The notes under the pieces: generated by a model
What the model saw: only the letters and a program-made list of their open reading frames with translations
Told to the model about the DNA's origin: nothing
The model's database searches: none
Made by a program: the position numbers and the translations under genes
DNA from: Deinococcus metalli
Lineage (GTDB): Bacteria; Deinococcota; Deinococci; Deinococcales; Deinococcaceae
Length of the DNA: 64,000 nt
Direction of reading: 5' to 3'
Assembly (NCBI RefSeq): GCF_014201805.1
Contig: NZ_JACHFK010000001.1
Coordinates: 310,001-374,000, forward strand
Part shown: piece by piece, positions 12,184-26,771 of the stretch
How positions within the stretch are numbered: position 1 is the first letter of the stretch
Layout: each line of letters opens with the position of its first letter

Positions 12184-12189
12184 AGTCTA
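12184..12189 (-). promoter_or_regulatory. Leaderless-type -10 of ccdA (TAGACT)
   Basis: TAGACT on the minus strand ends six bases before the ccdA ATG, leaving no room for a ribosome site. Confidence 0.65.
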
Positions 12190-12236
12190 GCGGCTCGCCC
12201 CGCGGGTGCGGCGGGTCAGGCGTCCTGCCCGCGCGA

Positions 12237-12662
12237 TCAGGGCGTGGCCGGGCCGTCCAGGTCCGCGAGGCCCAGGTCGCCCCGGAAGGTGCCCTCCCAC
12301 GCGTTCAGGATGCGTCCGCCCTGCGCCAGGATCACCGCCGGGTACGTGCCGACCCGCAGCGAGCGGGCGAAGGTGGTCGCGTCCGCGCCGCGCCACACGT
12401 TCACGCCGGACGGCGCCGGAGCGGGGATGTCCTCGGCGTTCACGGCGCGCACCGGCAGGCCGCTGTCCAGGATCGCGCGCCACAACTCGCCCAGGTCGCC
12501 GCAGTCGTGGCTGTACACCACGATCACCTCGCGCCCCGGGCTGACCCACGGGTGCGCGGGCAGGGCGTCACCCAGGCGCACGCGGGCCTGGGCCGGCATG
12601 GTCCCCAGGGCCAGCAGCAGGGTCAGCAGGGGAGCGCGCCTCAGGGTCATGCGCGTCAGCAT
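12237..12662 (-). CDS. Secreted thioredoxin-fold-like protein
   Basis: About 141 residues with a signal peptide (basic MTLRR then a Leu-rich core, cleavage near PAQA). The mature part has a thioredoxin-like pattern: IVVYSHDCGDLGELW, then a TYPAVILAQGGRIL strand-turn. Only one cysteine is seen where CXXC would sit, so redox activity of the classical kind is doubtful. Two ATGs are possible (12662 and 12650). It follows the PBP1A gene by 46 bases and may be co-transcribed with it. Fold is inference; function unknown. Confidence 0.7.
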   Translation of the reverse strand: MLTRMTLRRAPLLTLLLALGTMPAQARVRLGDALPAHPWVSPGREVIVVYSHDCGDLGELWRAILDSGLPVRAVNAEDIPAPAPSGVNVWRGADATTFARSLRVGTYPAVILAQGGRILNAWEGTFRGDLGLADLDGPATP

Positions 12663-12708
12663 GCGCCGCCGCCGTGGGTGCCAGGTGGGCGGGCGGTGAG
12701 GAGCGCGT

Positions 12709-15138
<2,430 letters not shown>

Positions 15139-15169
15139 CGTTCGGACTCCAGTTGCCCTGCGTCCGGTG

Positions 15170-15547
<378 letters not shown>

Positions 15548-15553
15548 GCCCTC

Positions 15554-15559
15554 ATGATA
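15554..15559 (-). promoter_or_regulatory. Leaderless-type -10 of the response regulator (TATCAT)
   Basis: TATCAT on the minus strand ends six bases before the ATG at 15547. Confidence 0.65.
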
Positions 15560-15608
15560 GGACAGCGTGTCTGACGCGGATCAAACAGACGGCGGCGCGC
15601 ACGGCCCG

Positions 15609-16703
15609 TCAGTCCTGCGGGCACAGCGGACTGGACCGGGGCGCGCCCTCGGACAGCTGGACATCGTTGCGGCCCTGCGCCTTGGCGGCGTACATGGCCC
15701 GGTCGGCGCGCGCCAGCACGTGGTCCGGGTGCTCGCCCGGACGCGCGCTCGCCACCCCGAAGCACGCCGTGATGCCCCGGACCGGGCCGTGCTCCTGGGC
15801 GTGCAGGCTGGCCCGCAACATGTCCAGCATGCCCTGCACGTCGGCCGGCGGGGTGGGGGGCAGCACCAGCAGGAACTCCTCGCCGCCCCAGCGGGCCGCC
15901 AGTCCGCCCACCGGCAGGCGCGAGCGCACGCTGGCCCCCACGCCGCGCAGCACGGCGTCGCCGGTCGCGTGCCCGTGCGTGTCGTTCACCGCCTTGAAGT
16001 GGTCGAGGTCGAACAGCACCAGCGTGAACGCCTCTGCGCGCGCGGCGAGGTCCGCGAGACGTTCCTCGGCGGCGCGGCGGTTCGCCAGGCCCGTCAGGAC
16101 GTCCGTGAACGCGGCGGCCCGCGACGCCATCAGGCGGTGGTGCTGCACGCCGATGGTGCGGTTCAGCACGATCAGCACCGCGCCCGTGAGCAGGAACTGG
16201 ACGGACGCGCTCGTCAGGCCCACGCGCGTGGCGGCCGGCACCGTGAAGCCGACGTGCCACGCGCAGATCAGTGCCGCGAGTCCCAGCACGCCGCCCGTCA
16301 CCGCCGTGGCCGCCCGCGACGGAAACGCCAGGAACGCCGCGGCGTAGATCACCGCGAACCAGTAGGTGCTCTCCATCAGCGTGACGGACGTCTGGGACAG
16401 CACCGAGAACTGATGGTTCAGCGCGAGCAGCACGTAGGCCGCGCCGCCCACGTAGGCGACGCGCATCGCCGTCGGCAGCTCCAGCCGCCGGGTCCACAGC
16501 AATCCCTGGAGGGTCAGCAGCAGCAGCGCCAAGCCCGGCAGCGCCCACACGTCCAGCCGGTCGTAGTGCGGCCGTTGCAGCGCCAGGGCCGCCGCGCTCG
16601 CCACCAGGGTCAGCCCGACCAGCGCCGAGAACATCCGCTCCTGGCTGCGTTGCCACGCGGCGGCCTGTGGAACGTCGTGCGGGGTCGTGGGCGTGCTGGG
16701 CAA
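15609..16703 (-). CDS. Membrane-bound GGDEF diguanylate cyclase
   Basis: 364 residues. Six or so hydrophobic segments (about 24-185) precede a GGDEF domain with FDLDHFKAVND and the active-site GGEEF (273-277). It should make c-di-GMP from GTP. The inhibitory I-site RxxD, expected at 264-267, reads PVGG, so product inhibition through that site is not predicted. The TTG start at 16703 has GGAG five bases upstream. No EAL or HD-GYP partner is in the window. Confidence 0.9.
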   Translation of the reverse strand: MPSTPTTPHDVPQAAAWQRSQERMFSALVGLTLVASAAALALQRPHYDRLDVWALPGLALLLLTLQGLLWTRRLELPTAMRVAYVGGAAYVLLALNHQFSVLSQTSVTLMESTYWFAVIYAAAFLAFPSRAATAVTGGVLGLAALICAWHVGFTVPAATRVGLTSASVQFLLTGAVLIVLNRTIGVQHHRLMASRAAAFTDVLTGLANRRAAEERLADLAARAEAFTLVLFDLDHFKAVNDTHGHATGDAVLRGVGASVRSRLPVGGLAARWGGEEFLLVLPPTPPADVQGMLDMLRASLHAQEHGPVRGITACFGVASARPGEHPDHVLARADRAMYAAKAQGRNDVQLSEGAPRSSPLCPQD

Positions 16704-16829
16704 GCAGTCTCCGGGGTGTCAGGAACTTCTGGATGACGGAACGCCCGGGAGTCTACTGCTTCATGTTGAGCAACTCAAAAAGAAATGATGTGGAGTGTGA
16801 CCGCCGCGCCGGTGACCGCCCGGCGGGCG

Positions 16830-17447
<618 letters not shown>

Positions 17448-17454
17448 GTGGGGG

Positions 17455-17460
17455 AGTATG
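17455..17460 (-). promoter_or_regulatory. Leaderless-type -10 of tdk (CATACT)
   Basis: CATACT on the minus strand ends seven bases before the GTG at 17447. Confidence 0.5.
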
Positions 17461-17507
17461 CCAGATGGGCGGCCCGCCTGACCGGGCTCCTGCCGACCCC
17501 CACACGG

Positions 17508-17541
17508 CGGCGGCACCCGCCGTCCTGGCCGGGTGCCGCCG
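17508..17541 (-). terminator. Hairpin terminator of rpmE
   Basis: Perfect 11-base inverted repeat (CGGCGGCACCC / GGGTGCCGCCG, 12-base loop) starting 17 bases after the rpmE stop. No U-tract follows. Confidence 0.65.
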
Positions 17542-17558
17542 CGTGCCGCGGAGCGGAC

Positions 17559-17777
<219 letters not shown>

Positions 17778-17840
17778 GTGGTGCCTCCTCCGTCACGTCT
17801 GACCGGCTCGGGCCGGGTGTGCGTCACGGGCAACCGAAGA

Positions 17841-17870
17841 AGTATACACGTCCGGGGCCTCATCCGTGAA
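17841..17870 (-). promoter_or_regulatory. rpmE promoter
   Basis: On the minus strand, TTCACG and TATACT are separated by 18 bases. This would give a leader of about 55-60 bases ending at the AGGAGG ribosome site. It overlaps the 3' end of the gene upstream. Confidence 0.5.
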
Positions 17871-18423
17871 GGGCCGGCGGCAGCGCCACCAGCCACGGCC
17901 AGCGCGCCACGTACGACGCGACCTTCGCGGCATACAGGTCCGGCGTGTGGTTGCGCGGGTTCAGGCGCAGCAGCCCCGCCGCCAGATCGTCCAGGCCCGA
18001 GGGCGCGTACACCCGGCCGGCGGCGTCCACGCCCACCCGCGTGCACTCCACCAGAAACTGGTCGATGCCGTCCCGCACGCTGGTCAGCGGGGGCCGCACC
18101 AGGCCGGTGCGCTGCGGGAACCACAGGTGCACCCGCGCCTGGTTGCGCACCTCCACCCGCACGTCCAGGTCGCGGAACACCGCGGTGGCGCGGCGGATCA
18201 CGCGGTCCTCGGCGTCGAAGCTCGCGTCGTCGTCCCAGTAGAAGATGTCGTAGTCGAGGATATACGCGCCCGGCGGCTGCCCGCTGCGCACGTTCCACAC
18301 GGTCTGGAACAGCGCTCCGGCCACCAGATGCGTCTGCTGCGTGCCCAGGGCCGCGAGCCGCCCCAGGATCGCCGCCGTGACCGGGTTGCGCCGGACGGTG
18401 TCCAGGAACTCGGCCTCCGTCAC
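17860..18423 (-). CDS. Nucleotidyltransferase-family protein
   Basis: 187 residues. It begins VTEAEFLDTVRRNP and contains LVAGALFQTVWN and DYDIFYWDD, the pattern of a family of predicted nucleotidyltransferases (DUF925 type), where the DxD-like acidic residues would bind metal. The substrate is unknown. The GTG start overlaps the stop of the ADP-ribosylglycohydrolase gene (GTGA), so the two are translationally coupled. Confidence 0.8.
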   Translation of the reverse strand: MTEAEFLDTVRRNPVTAAILGRLAALGTQQTHLVAGALFQTVWNVRSGQPPGAYILDYDIFYWDDDASFDAEDRVIRRATAVFRDLDVRVEVRNQARVHLWFPQRTGLVRPPLTSVRDGIDQFLVECTRVGVDAAGRVYAPSGLDDLAAGLLRLNPRNHTPDLYAAKVASYVARWPWLVALPPALHG

Positions 18424-19424
18424 GCCGGCCGTGCGTTTCGCAGCAGCGCCGGATAGCGCTCCGCGCACGGCCACGCGCGGTCCCAGCCGGGCCACGAGTG
18501 CCCCAGCCGCAGCGGCGGCAGCAGGTCTCCGGGCACCGCGATGCCGCGTGCGCCCAGGATGGCGCCAGTCACGCAGGCCACGGTGTCGCTGTCGTCGCCC
18601 AGCAGCACGGCCGGCTGCACGCCGCCCAGCCAGTCGTCCGCGCGGGCGTGCGCGACCGCCGCCTCCAGCGTGTCCAGCACGAAGCCGCTCTGCGACGTGA
18701 CGTGTCCGTCCAGCCCGGCACGCACGCGGGCCCGTACCTGGGCGCGGGCGCCCCGGTCCTGCGCGGTGAAGGCCGCGAAGGCCCCACGCGACTCGACGCC
18801 CAGCACGCCGGCGTCCAGCAGCGCCCCGCGAGCGTCGAAGCGGTCCATGGTGTCCAGGGCGGCCGCCGCGGCCCCGGCGTAGGCCGCGCCTCTGGCCAGC
18901 GCGTCCAGGAAGGCTGTCAGGAACACCGACGCGTGTACGCAGCGCGGATCGGCGTGGGTCAGGGCCGTCACCACCGCCGACTCGCGGGCCAGCGCCTCGC
19001 CCCGGACGCCCGCGATCCACACGGCCGCGATCCGCATCAGGCCGCCGTTCCCGGCGCTGCGGTGCCCGCTGTCCTGCCACGCGCGCACACCGCCGTCCAG
19101 CCGGTCTGGCGCGCTCCGGCCCGTGTCCAGGGCGCTGCGGGTCAGCGACCCGACGTCCGGCGGACCGGCCGCCAGCCACGCGCGCAGCGCCGCCAGCACG
19201 CCCGGGTGCCCCTCGCTGCGGGCGTAGCCGAGCAGGGTGGCGACCACCATCTGCGAGTCGTCGGTCGCCTCGCCCGGCGCGAAGCCGAACACGCTGCCCG
19301 GCTGGTAGGTGTCGATCACGCCGTAGTGCGCGTGGATGGCCTGGGGCGTCTTGAATTCGGTCGCGGCCCCCAGCGCGTCGGCGGCGCTCAAGGACAGCAG
19401 GGTGGTCAGCGCGGCGTCGGGCAT
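18420..19424 (-). CDS. ADP-ribosylglycohydrolase family protein
   Basis: 334 residues. Metal-binding motifs of the family are seen at both ends: GEATDDSQM near the N-terminus and LLGDDSDTVAC near the C-terminus, with GNGGLMRIA between. Such enzymes (DraG type) remove ADP-ribose from proteins or small molecules using two metal ions. The ATG at 19424 gives the usual family N-terminus. No partner ADP-ribosyltransferase is adjacent. Confidence 0.88.
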   Translation of the reverse strand: MPDAALTTLLSLSAADALGAATEFKTPQAIHAHYGVIDTYQPGSVFGFAPGEATDDSQMVVATLLGYARSEGHPGVLAALRAWLAAGPPDVGSLTRSALDTGRSAPDRLDGGVRAWQDSGHRSAGNGGLMRIAAVWIAGVRGEALARESAVVTALTHADPRCVHASVFLTAFLDALARGAAYAGAAAAALDTMDRFDARGALLDAGVLGVESRGAFAAFTAQDRGARAQVRARVRAGLDGHVTSQSGFVLDTLEAAVAHARADDWLGGVQPAVLLGDDSDTVACVTGAILGARGIAVPGDLLPPLRLGHSWPGWDRAWPCAERYPALLRNARPA

Positions 19425-19495
19425 GCCCCAGATGCTGCCACGTCCGCTCCGCCGTGACGTGCCGGACCGCAAGGGTTCCGTCAGGGCCAAGGGAG

Positions 19496-19501
19496 TAGAC
19501 T
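19496..19501 (+). promoter_or_regulatory. -10 element of the DUF4388 gene (TAGACT)
   Basis: TAGACT ends eight bases before the ATG at 19510, consistent with a leaderless or nearly leaderless mRNA. Confidence 0.55.
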
Positions 19502-19509
19502 CCGGCCGT

Positions 19510-20031
19510 ATGGTTCGCGGCGATCTGTCCGTCTTCCCGTTTCTCTCCGTGATGCAGATGCTGCTCACCAGCGGACGGGCGGGACGGCTCAGTGTGGACC
19601 ACCCGCGCGGCGGCCAGCTGTGGATCGACCGCGGCGACGTGGTGCACGCCCGGACCAGCGCCCTGAAGGGGGAGGCGGCCCTGCAACTGCTCTCCAGCCT
19701 GGACAGCGGCCTGTTCACCTTCGAGCCCGACGCCCCGGCGCCCGAACGCACCCTGAACCTGCGCCGCGACGCCGCGCTGCGCCGCATGCTGGAGGAAAGC
19801 GAGGGCTGGACCACCGCCCTGCGCACCTTCCCCGACTGGTCGCGCACCCTGCGCTTCACGGACAAGTGGTCGGACGCCCAGCCGGTCAGCCGCACCCAGT
19901 ACCGCGCGCTGAGCCTGCTGGAGGGCAGCGCCAGCATCCAGTCGATGCTCGAACGCAGCGGCGAGCCGCCCCGCGCGGTGCTCGACACCCTGCGCCCCTT
20001 CCTGATGGCCGGGCTGATCGAGCAGGTGTAG
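19510..20031 (+). CDS. DUF4388 domain protein
   Basis: 173 residues. The N-terminal ~75 residues match DUF4388: SVMQMLLTSGRAGRLSV followed by GGQLWIDRGDVVHA. This domain is frequent in Deinococcus, Thermus and myxobacteria, often in signalling proteins. The C-terminal half is helical and resembles a small winged-helix-like tail (SLLEGSASIQSML). Precise role unknown. It is divergent from the ADP-ribosylglycohydrolase gene, 85 bases away. Confidence 0.85.
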   Translation: MVRGDLSVFPFLSVMQMLLTSGRAGRLSVDHPRGGQLWIDRGDVVHARTSALKGEAALQLLSSLDSGLFTFEPDAPAPERTLNLRRDAALRRMLEESEGWTTALRTFPDWSRTLRFTDKWSDAQPVSRTQYRALSLLEGSASIQSMLERSGEPPRAVLDTLRPFLMAGLIEQV

Positions 20032-20151
20032 GCCACCCGATCGGGGGCGCACCCGGCGACCACCCCGGCCGTGACGCTGCTGCGCTCCACGCGGGCCGTC
20101 AGCGGCAGCGTCCGGCCCCGGGTTCGCACCGGCTGACACGCCGTTTGCTGC

Positions 20152-20157
20152 TAGACT
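20152..20157 (+). promoter_or_regulatory. -10 element before the gene at 20237 (TAGACT)
   Basis: TAGACT would give a leader of about 75 bases ending in a GGAGG ribosome site. No clear -35 is seen. Confidence 0.4.
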
Positions 20158-20236
20158 GCCGTCGCCGCACGTCGCCACGGGCCGCCCCGCCGAGGGCCGG
20201 TCCAGCCACGACCGCGCGCACGCCCCCGGAGGAACC

Positions 20237-20962
20237 ATGAGCGCCATCACGAGGCCCAGCAGCAGGGACGACGGCACGACCGGACGGGACGACCCGGCCC
20301 GCGCGGCGACCGGCGTCACGCCCCATCCCAGCTGGCGCTTCCACGACCGCTACGACCTGTGGGTCGACTGGCTCCAGCGCGAGCACCACGGCTGGACGCC
20401 CTACCAGAGCGTCGTGCACCGCACCTTCAGGTCGCGCGAGGAGACGCTGCTGCACGCCGAGCGCTTCATCAGCCGCGGCGAGTTCCCGATGCAGCGCGGC
20501 GCGAAGGGCATGGCCGGCGCCGCGCCGGTGACCCTGCTGCGCAACCGCCGCGACGCCCTATTGACCGCCTTCCGTCAGGCCGAGGGCGACGGCGTGACCC
20601 TGATCCGCGAGGTGCAGTTCCCCATCGGGGAGTACGCCCTGAGCGTGAAGGTGACCTGCGAACGCATCGCCGGCGAGGTGCGCGCCACCTTCGGCAGCGC
20701 CGCCAATCCGCTGCGCAGCCTGGCCGGCAAGCCCGTGAAGCTCACCCGGCTGATCGAGCACCCCTACGACGTGCTGGGCCGCGCCGAGGGCACCCTGGAA
20801 CTGCTGGAGCGCGGGGTGCGCCTGGGCGGCGAACTGCACGATTTCGCCGGCGGCGTCACCGTGACCGGCGTGCCCTACCAGCACGCCACCGTGGCCGTGC
20901 CGCGCGGCCTGATGAAAAAGCCGCTGATGTATCGCTACGAGGTCGCGGACGCTCCAGCCTAA
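20237..20962 (+). CDS. Conserved-looking hypothetical protein
   Basis: 241 residues. I do not recognise the family. The first 30 residues are polar and probably disordered; the rest looks like a compact alpha/beta protein (WRFHDRYDLWVDWLQ, then several beta-strand-like stretches) with no signal peptide or membrane segment. Codon use is like its neighbours and GGAGG lies six bases before the ATG, so it is a real gene. It stands alone between the DUF4388 gene and the valS T-box. Confidence 0.75.
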   Translation: MSAITRPSSRDDGTTGRDDPARAATGVTPHPSWRFHDRYDLWVDWLQREHHGWTPYQSVVHRTFRSREETLLHAERFISRGEFPMQRGAKGMAGAAPVTLLRNRRDALLTAFRQAEGDGVTLIREVQFPIGEYALSVKVTCERIAGEVRATFGSAANPLRSLAGKPVKLTRLIEHPYDVLGRAEGTLELLERGVRLGGELHDFAGGVTVTGVPYQHATVAVPRGLMKKPLMYRYEVADAPA

Positions 20963-21028
20963 CCGTAACGGGGGACGCGTGCCCGGCCGCTGCGCCGTCC
21001 GGCAGATGCAGACCGGGATGCCGCGCCG

Positions 21029-21034
21029 TATACT
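21029..21034 (+). promoter_or_regulatory. -10 element of the valS T-box transcript (TATACT)
   Basis: TATACT places transcription start near 21041, just before the T-box stem I sequence. The -35 is weak. Confidence 0.55.
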
Positions 21035-21040
21035 CCACGG

Positions 21041-21300
21041 TGCAGTGACCGGGAAGAGTACCCGGCGGGCACCGACAGGAAGCCGAGGCCGCGACTGAGA
21101 GCCCCGGCCGGAGCGCCACCGGCGAACGTCACCCGCGAGCACGGCGGCAGATCTCCGCAGCGGAGGGTAGAGCCGTCCGGGAGCGCCCGTTACAGCGCAC
21201 ACGAGGGCTCCACATCCAGTGGGGAAGAGCGGTGGTACCGCGGGGCACACAGTCTCGTCCGCATCCGGCCAGTCCACGACGGACCGGCGCCGGCGGAGGA
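21041..21300 (+). promoter_or_regulatory. T-box riboswitch of valS
   Basis: The conserved T-box GGTGGTACCGCGG is at 21231-21243, followed by TCTCGTCC at 21251-21258, the usual 3' partner. The bulge UGGU pairs with an ACCA tRNA end, as expected for tRNA-Val. Stem I begins GTGACCGGGAAGAGTA at about 21044, including the typical AGTA bulge. A GTC triplet in GAACGTCACC (21128-21130) is the likely Val specifier. GTCCG in the 3' arm can pair with a later CGGAC (about 21283), giving an alternative helix. No U-run follows; instead GGAGGAGG lies at 21294-21301, so control may act on translation rather than termination. Confidence 0.85.
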
Positions 21301-21309
21301 GGTCACGCC

Positions 21310-21614
21310 ATGGTCACGTTCTCTCCCAGCTCTCGCGCCGCCTCATGGGCCGCCGCCTGTCGCCTGCCCCGGCGAACACGGCGCGTCCTCGCGGGTGGTG
21401 AGACCAGGGCGCTTGTCCAGGGCCGGCTCCATGACGCCGGCGCCAGGGTGACTCCCGGGGTAGGGCCGTCGCTCCTGCCCACCCCCGCCTCGGACGGGCT
21501 CCTGTTCCCTGCCGGGTGGCCGGTCTCTGCCATTGCCACACCGGCCCTCACCGCACCGCTTCCCAACCTCACGACACTCCTCATCCCGTCCACGCCATCC
21601 CAGGAGATCCGCGC

Positions 21615-21618
<4 letters not shown>
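21310..21618 (+). CDS. Possible leader ORF between T-box and valS
   Basis: A 102-codon frame with a strong ribosome site (GGAGGAGG, eight bases before ATG). Its TGA overlaps the valS ATG as ATGA, the coupling junction used throughout this window. Against it, the product is low-complexity and the third positions hold more A/T than in real genes here (for example TCA, TGT, CGA, ACA, GTA, CTT). It may be a translated but non-functional leader that couples T-box control to valS, or chance. Confidence 0.35.
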
Positions 21619-24401
<2,783 letters not shown>

Positions 24402-24412
24402 GCGTGCTCTGC

Positions 24413-24443
24413 GCGGCCCGCTCCCGGTGGTGGGGCGGGCTGC
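24413..24443 (+). terminator. Hairpin after valS
   Basis: GCGGCCCGC pairs with GCGGGCTGC (one G-U) around a 13-base loop, 11 bases after the valS stop and just before the next promoter. No U-run. Confidence 0.45.
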
Positions 24444-24449
24444 GTCCCT

Positions 24450-24455
24450 TACCCT
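24450..24455 (+). promoter_or_regulatory. Leaderless-type -10 (TACCCT)
   Basis: TACCCT ends seven bases before the ATG at 24463. Confidence 0.45.
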
Positions 24456-24462
24456 AGACGGC

Positions 24463-24963
24463 ATGGTTGCCACCGTCCACCTCCTGATTGGCCTGCCCGG
24501 GGCCGGCAAGACCACCCTGGCGCGGCGGCTGGAGGCCGAGCACGCGGCGCTGCGCCTCACGCCGGACGAATGGATGGCGCCGCTGTTCGGCGCGGGCGAG
24601 GCCGGCGAGAAACGCTGGGTGCTGGAATCCGAGCTGCTGTGGGGCGTCGCCGCGCGGGCGCTGACCCTGGGCGTGAGCGTGGTGCTCGACTACGGCTGCT
24701 GGGCGCGCGAGGAACGCGACCTGTTCCGCGCCCGGACTGCCGCGCTGGGGGCGCGCTTCGAACTGCACGTGCTGGACGTGTCGCTGGACACCCTGTGGGC
24801 GCGGCTGGACCGCCGCAACCGGACACTGCCGCCCTCCACCTTTCCCGTGACCCGCGCTGAGCTGGACGAGTGGGCCGGGTGGTACGAGGTGCCGGACGCC
24901 GAGGAACTGGCGCCGACGGCCACGCCGCCCTTCGCGTCGCGGGTGTGGACGGCGGACGCGTGA
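24463..24963 (+). CDS. P-loop kinase / AAA-family ATPase
   Basis: 166 residues. Walker A is GLPGAGKTT near the N-terminus, followed by RLTPDEWMAPLFG and VVLDYGCWAREERD, the layout of small P-loop kinases related to zeta toxin and aminoglycoside or gluconate kinases. Lid arginines are in LDRRNRTLPP. The phosphate acceptor is unknown. The stop overlaps the GTG of the Nif3 gene, so the two form an operon. Confidence 0.85.
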   Translation: MVATVHLLIGLPGAGKTTLARRLEAEHAALRLTPDEWMAPLFGAGEAGEKRWVLESELLWGVAARALTLGVSVVLDYGCWAREERDLFRARTAALGARFELHVLDVSLDTLWARLDRRNRTLPPSTFPVTRAELDEWAGWYEVPDAEELAPTATPPFASRVWTADA

Positions 24964-25631
24964 GCCCGGCGACCCTGACCGGCCTCGCTGGATGGTTGCG
25001 TGCCGAGCTGGACGAACCTGAAGCGCTGCGTCGTCCCGGCCCGGAGCCGGTCGCCCGGCTGGCCCTGGCGCTCGAGCCGAAGGACGTTCCAGACGACCTG
25101 GCCGCCGACGCGCTGTTCCTGCACCGCTCGCGGCACGTGGACGGGCGCTGGCCGGGCATGGGCATCGTGGCCGCGCACGACGGCTTCGATGCCCAGCTGA
25201 CCACCGGCCCGAACCGGCGGCTCGCGGCCGTGCTGGGCTGGCAGGACGTGCGCGAGGTCACGTGGGAGGGCCGCGTGGTGGGCGTGACTGCCCGGCCGCC
25301 GCAGGCCACCTGGGAGGCGCTCCGCAGCGCCCTGCACGCCGAACTCGGGGGCGAGGACACGTCCATCCCGCCAGCTGTGACCGGCGCTCCGCGCGTGGCC
25401 CTGATGAACGCGATGAATCCGGCCCTGATGGCCCTGGCGGCGGACCTGGGCGTGACCGTCTACCTCACCGGCGAGCTGCGCCCGTCGGCGGTCGCGGCGG
25501 CGCGGGAGCACGGCGTGGGCGTCGTGGCGCTGGGGCACCGGCGCACCGAACTGTGGGGATTGCGGACGCTGGCGCGGGAGCTGGTGGCGGCGTTTCCCGG
25601 TCTGGAGACGCGGGTCTACGATCAGCCCTGA
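24960..25631 (+). CDS. Nif3-like dinuclear metal centre protein
   Basis: 223 residues. The C-terminal segment VYLTGELRPSAV and GVGVVALGHRRTELWGLRTLA matches the Nif3/YbgI family, where His and Glu residues bind two metals. The N-terminal half is more divergent than usual and slightly short, so the metal site may be altered. Cellular function of the family is unsettled. Starts at a GTG overlapping the upstream stop and converges with the cysteine desulfurase gene, overlapping it by 10 bases. Confidence 0.75.
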   Translation: MSPATLTGLAGWLRAELDEPEALRRPGPEPVARLALALEPKDVPDDLAADALFLHRSRHVDGRWPGMGIVAAHDGFDAQLTTGPNRRLAAVLGWQDVREVTWEGRVVGVTARPPQATWEALRSALHAELGGEDTSIPPAVTGAPRVALMNAMNPALMALAADLGVTVYLTGELRPSAVAAAREHGVGVVALGHRRTELWGLRTLARELVAAFPGLETRVYDQP

Positions 25632-26761
25632 GCCCGGCTCCACTGGGCGGCCTGCGTCAGCGCGCGGGCGGCCTCGTCCACCTCGGCCTCGGTGGTGGCG
25701 GCGCCGAAACTGAAACGCAGGCTCGAGCGCGCGTCCGCCTCGCTCAGGCCGATGGCGGTCAGGACGTGGCTGGGCTGCATGGTGCCCGCACTGCACGCGC
25801 TGCCTGCGCTGGCCGCGATGCCCAGCATGTCCAGGTTCATCAGCAGCGCCTCGCCGTCGGCGCCGGGCACGGTCATGTTCACGACCTTCGGGCTGCCATC
25901 CGGGGGGTGGTTAAAGGTCAGGCCCGGAACTGCTGCGACGGCCTGCACGAAGCGGTCGCGCAGGCCGCTCAGGTGCGCGAAGGTCGCCTCGCGCTCGGCC
26001 TCGGCCACGCTCAGGGCCACGCCGGCCGCGTACACGCCCGCGGTGTCCTGCGTGCCGGGCCGGACGCCGCCCTCCTGACCGCCGCCCAGCGTGACCGGTG
26101 GAAGCACCATGCCGCGCCGGACGTACAGCGCGCCCACGCCGCGCGGCCCGCCCCACTTGTGTGCACTGAAGGTCGCGTAGTCCACGCCCCACGCGGGCAG
26201 GTCCACCGGCAGCACCCCCGGCGCCTGCACGGCGTCCACGTGGTACGCCGCGCCGCGCCCTCGGGCCAGCGCCGCCAGCGTGGCCGTGTCCTGCACGCTG
26301 CCCAGCTCGTTGTTCGCGTGGTGGATCGACACCAGCGCGGTGTTGTCCCGCAGCGCTCCGCGGAGGTCTTCGGGATCGTAGCGTCCGTGCGCGTCCGGCG
26401 TCAGGAACGTCACAGCCCAGCCCTGCTCGGCGAGCCAGCGGGCGGGCGCCAGCACCGCCGAGTGCTCGGTGGGCGTGGTGATGAGGTGGCCGGGCCGGCC
26501 GTGGGCACCGTGCCACGCACGCGTGACGCCCAGCAGGACGTGGTTGTCGCCCTCGGTGCCGCCGCTGTTGACGACCACCGTGCGCGGATCGACCCGGAAC
26601 GCCGCCGCAAGGCGCGCCCGGCCCTCCTCCAGCAGTTCGCGGGCCGCCTGCCCGGCCGCGTGGACACTGGCCGGGTTGCCCGGCAGCGCCGCCGCCCGCG
26701 CGTACGCGCTCAGGGCCTCCGGCCGCAGGGGGTGCGTGGCGGCGTAATCGAGGTAGATCAT
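25622..26761 (-). CDS. Cysteine desulfurase (IscS/NifS family)
   Basis: 379 residues. PLP-dependent fold with Lys202 in FSAHKWGG, His100 in TEHSAV, Asp176 in HVDAVQ and catalytic Cys323 in SAGSACSAG. It removes sulfur from cysteine for Fe-S cluster, thiamin or tRNA thiolation pathways. No scaffold (iscU/sufU) is adjacent. It starts 10 bases after the PASTA gene ends, so it is probably the last gene of the run that begins with AraC/AzlC. Confidence 0.93.
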   Translation of the reverse strand: MIYLDYAATHPLRPEALSAYARAAALPGNPASVHAAGQAARELLEEGRARLAAAFRVDPRTVVVNSGGTEGDNHVLLGVTRAWHGAHGRPGHLITTPTEHSAVLAPARWLAEQGWAVTFLTPDAHGRYDPEDLRGALRDNTALVSIHHANNELGSVQDTATLAALARGRGAAYHVDAVQAPGVLPVDLPAWGVDYATFSAHKWGGPRGVGALYVRRGMVLPPVTLGGGQEGGVRPGTQDTAGVYAAGVALSVAEAEREATFAHLSGLRDRFVQAVAAVPGLTFNHPPDGSPKVVNMTVPGADGEALLMNLDMLGIAASAGSACSAGTMQPSHVLTAIGLSEADARSSLRFSFGAATTEAEVDEAARALTQAAQWSRAQG

Positions 26762-26771
26762 GGGGCCGCGC

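Noticed and set aside
24870..25631. Longer Nif3 start at 24870
   Set aside because: It would overlap the kinase gene by about 90 bases with an Arg/Gly-rich extension; the GTG at 24960 makes the usual GTGA junction.
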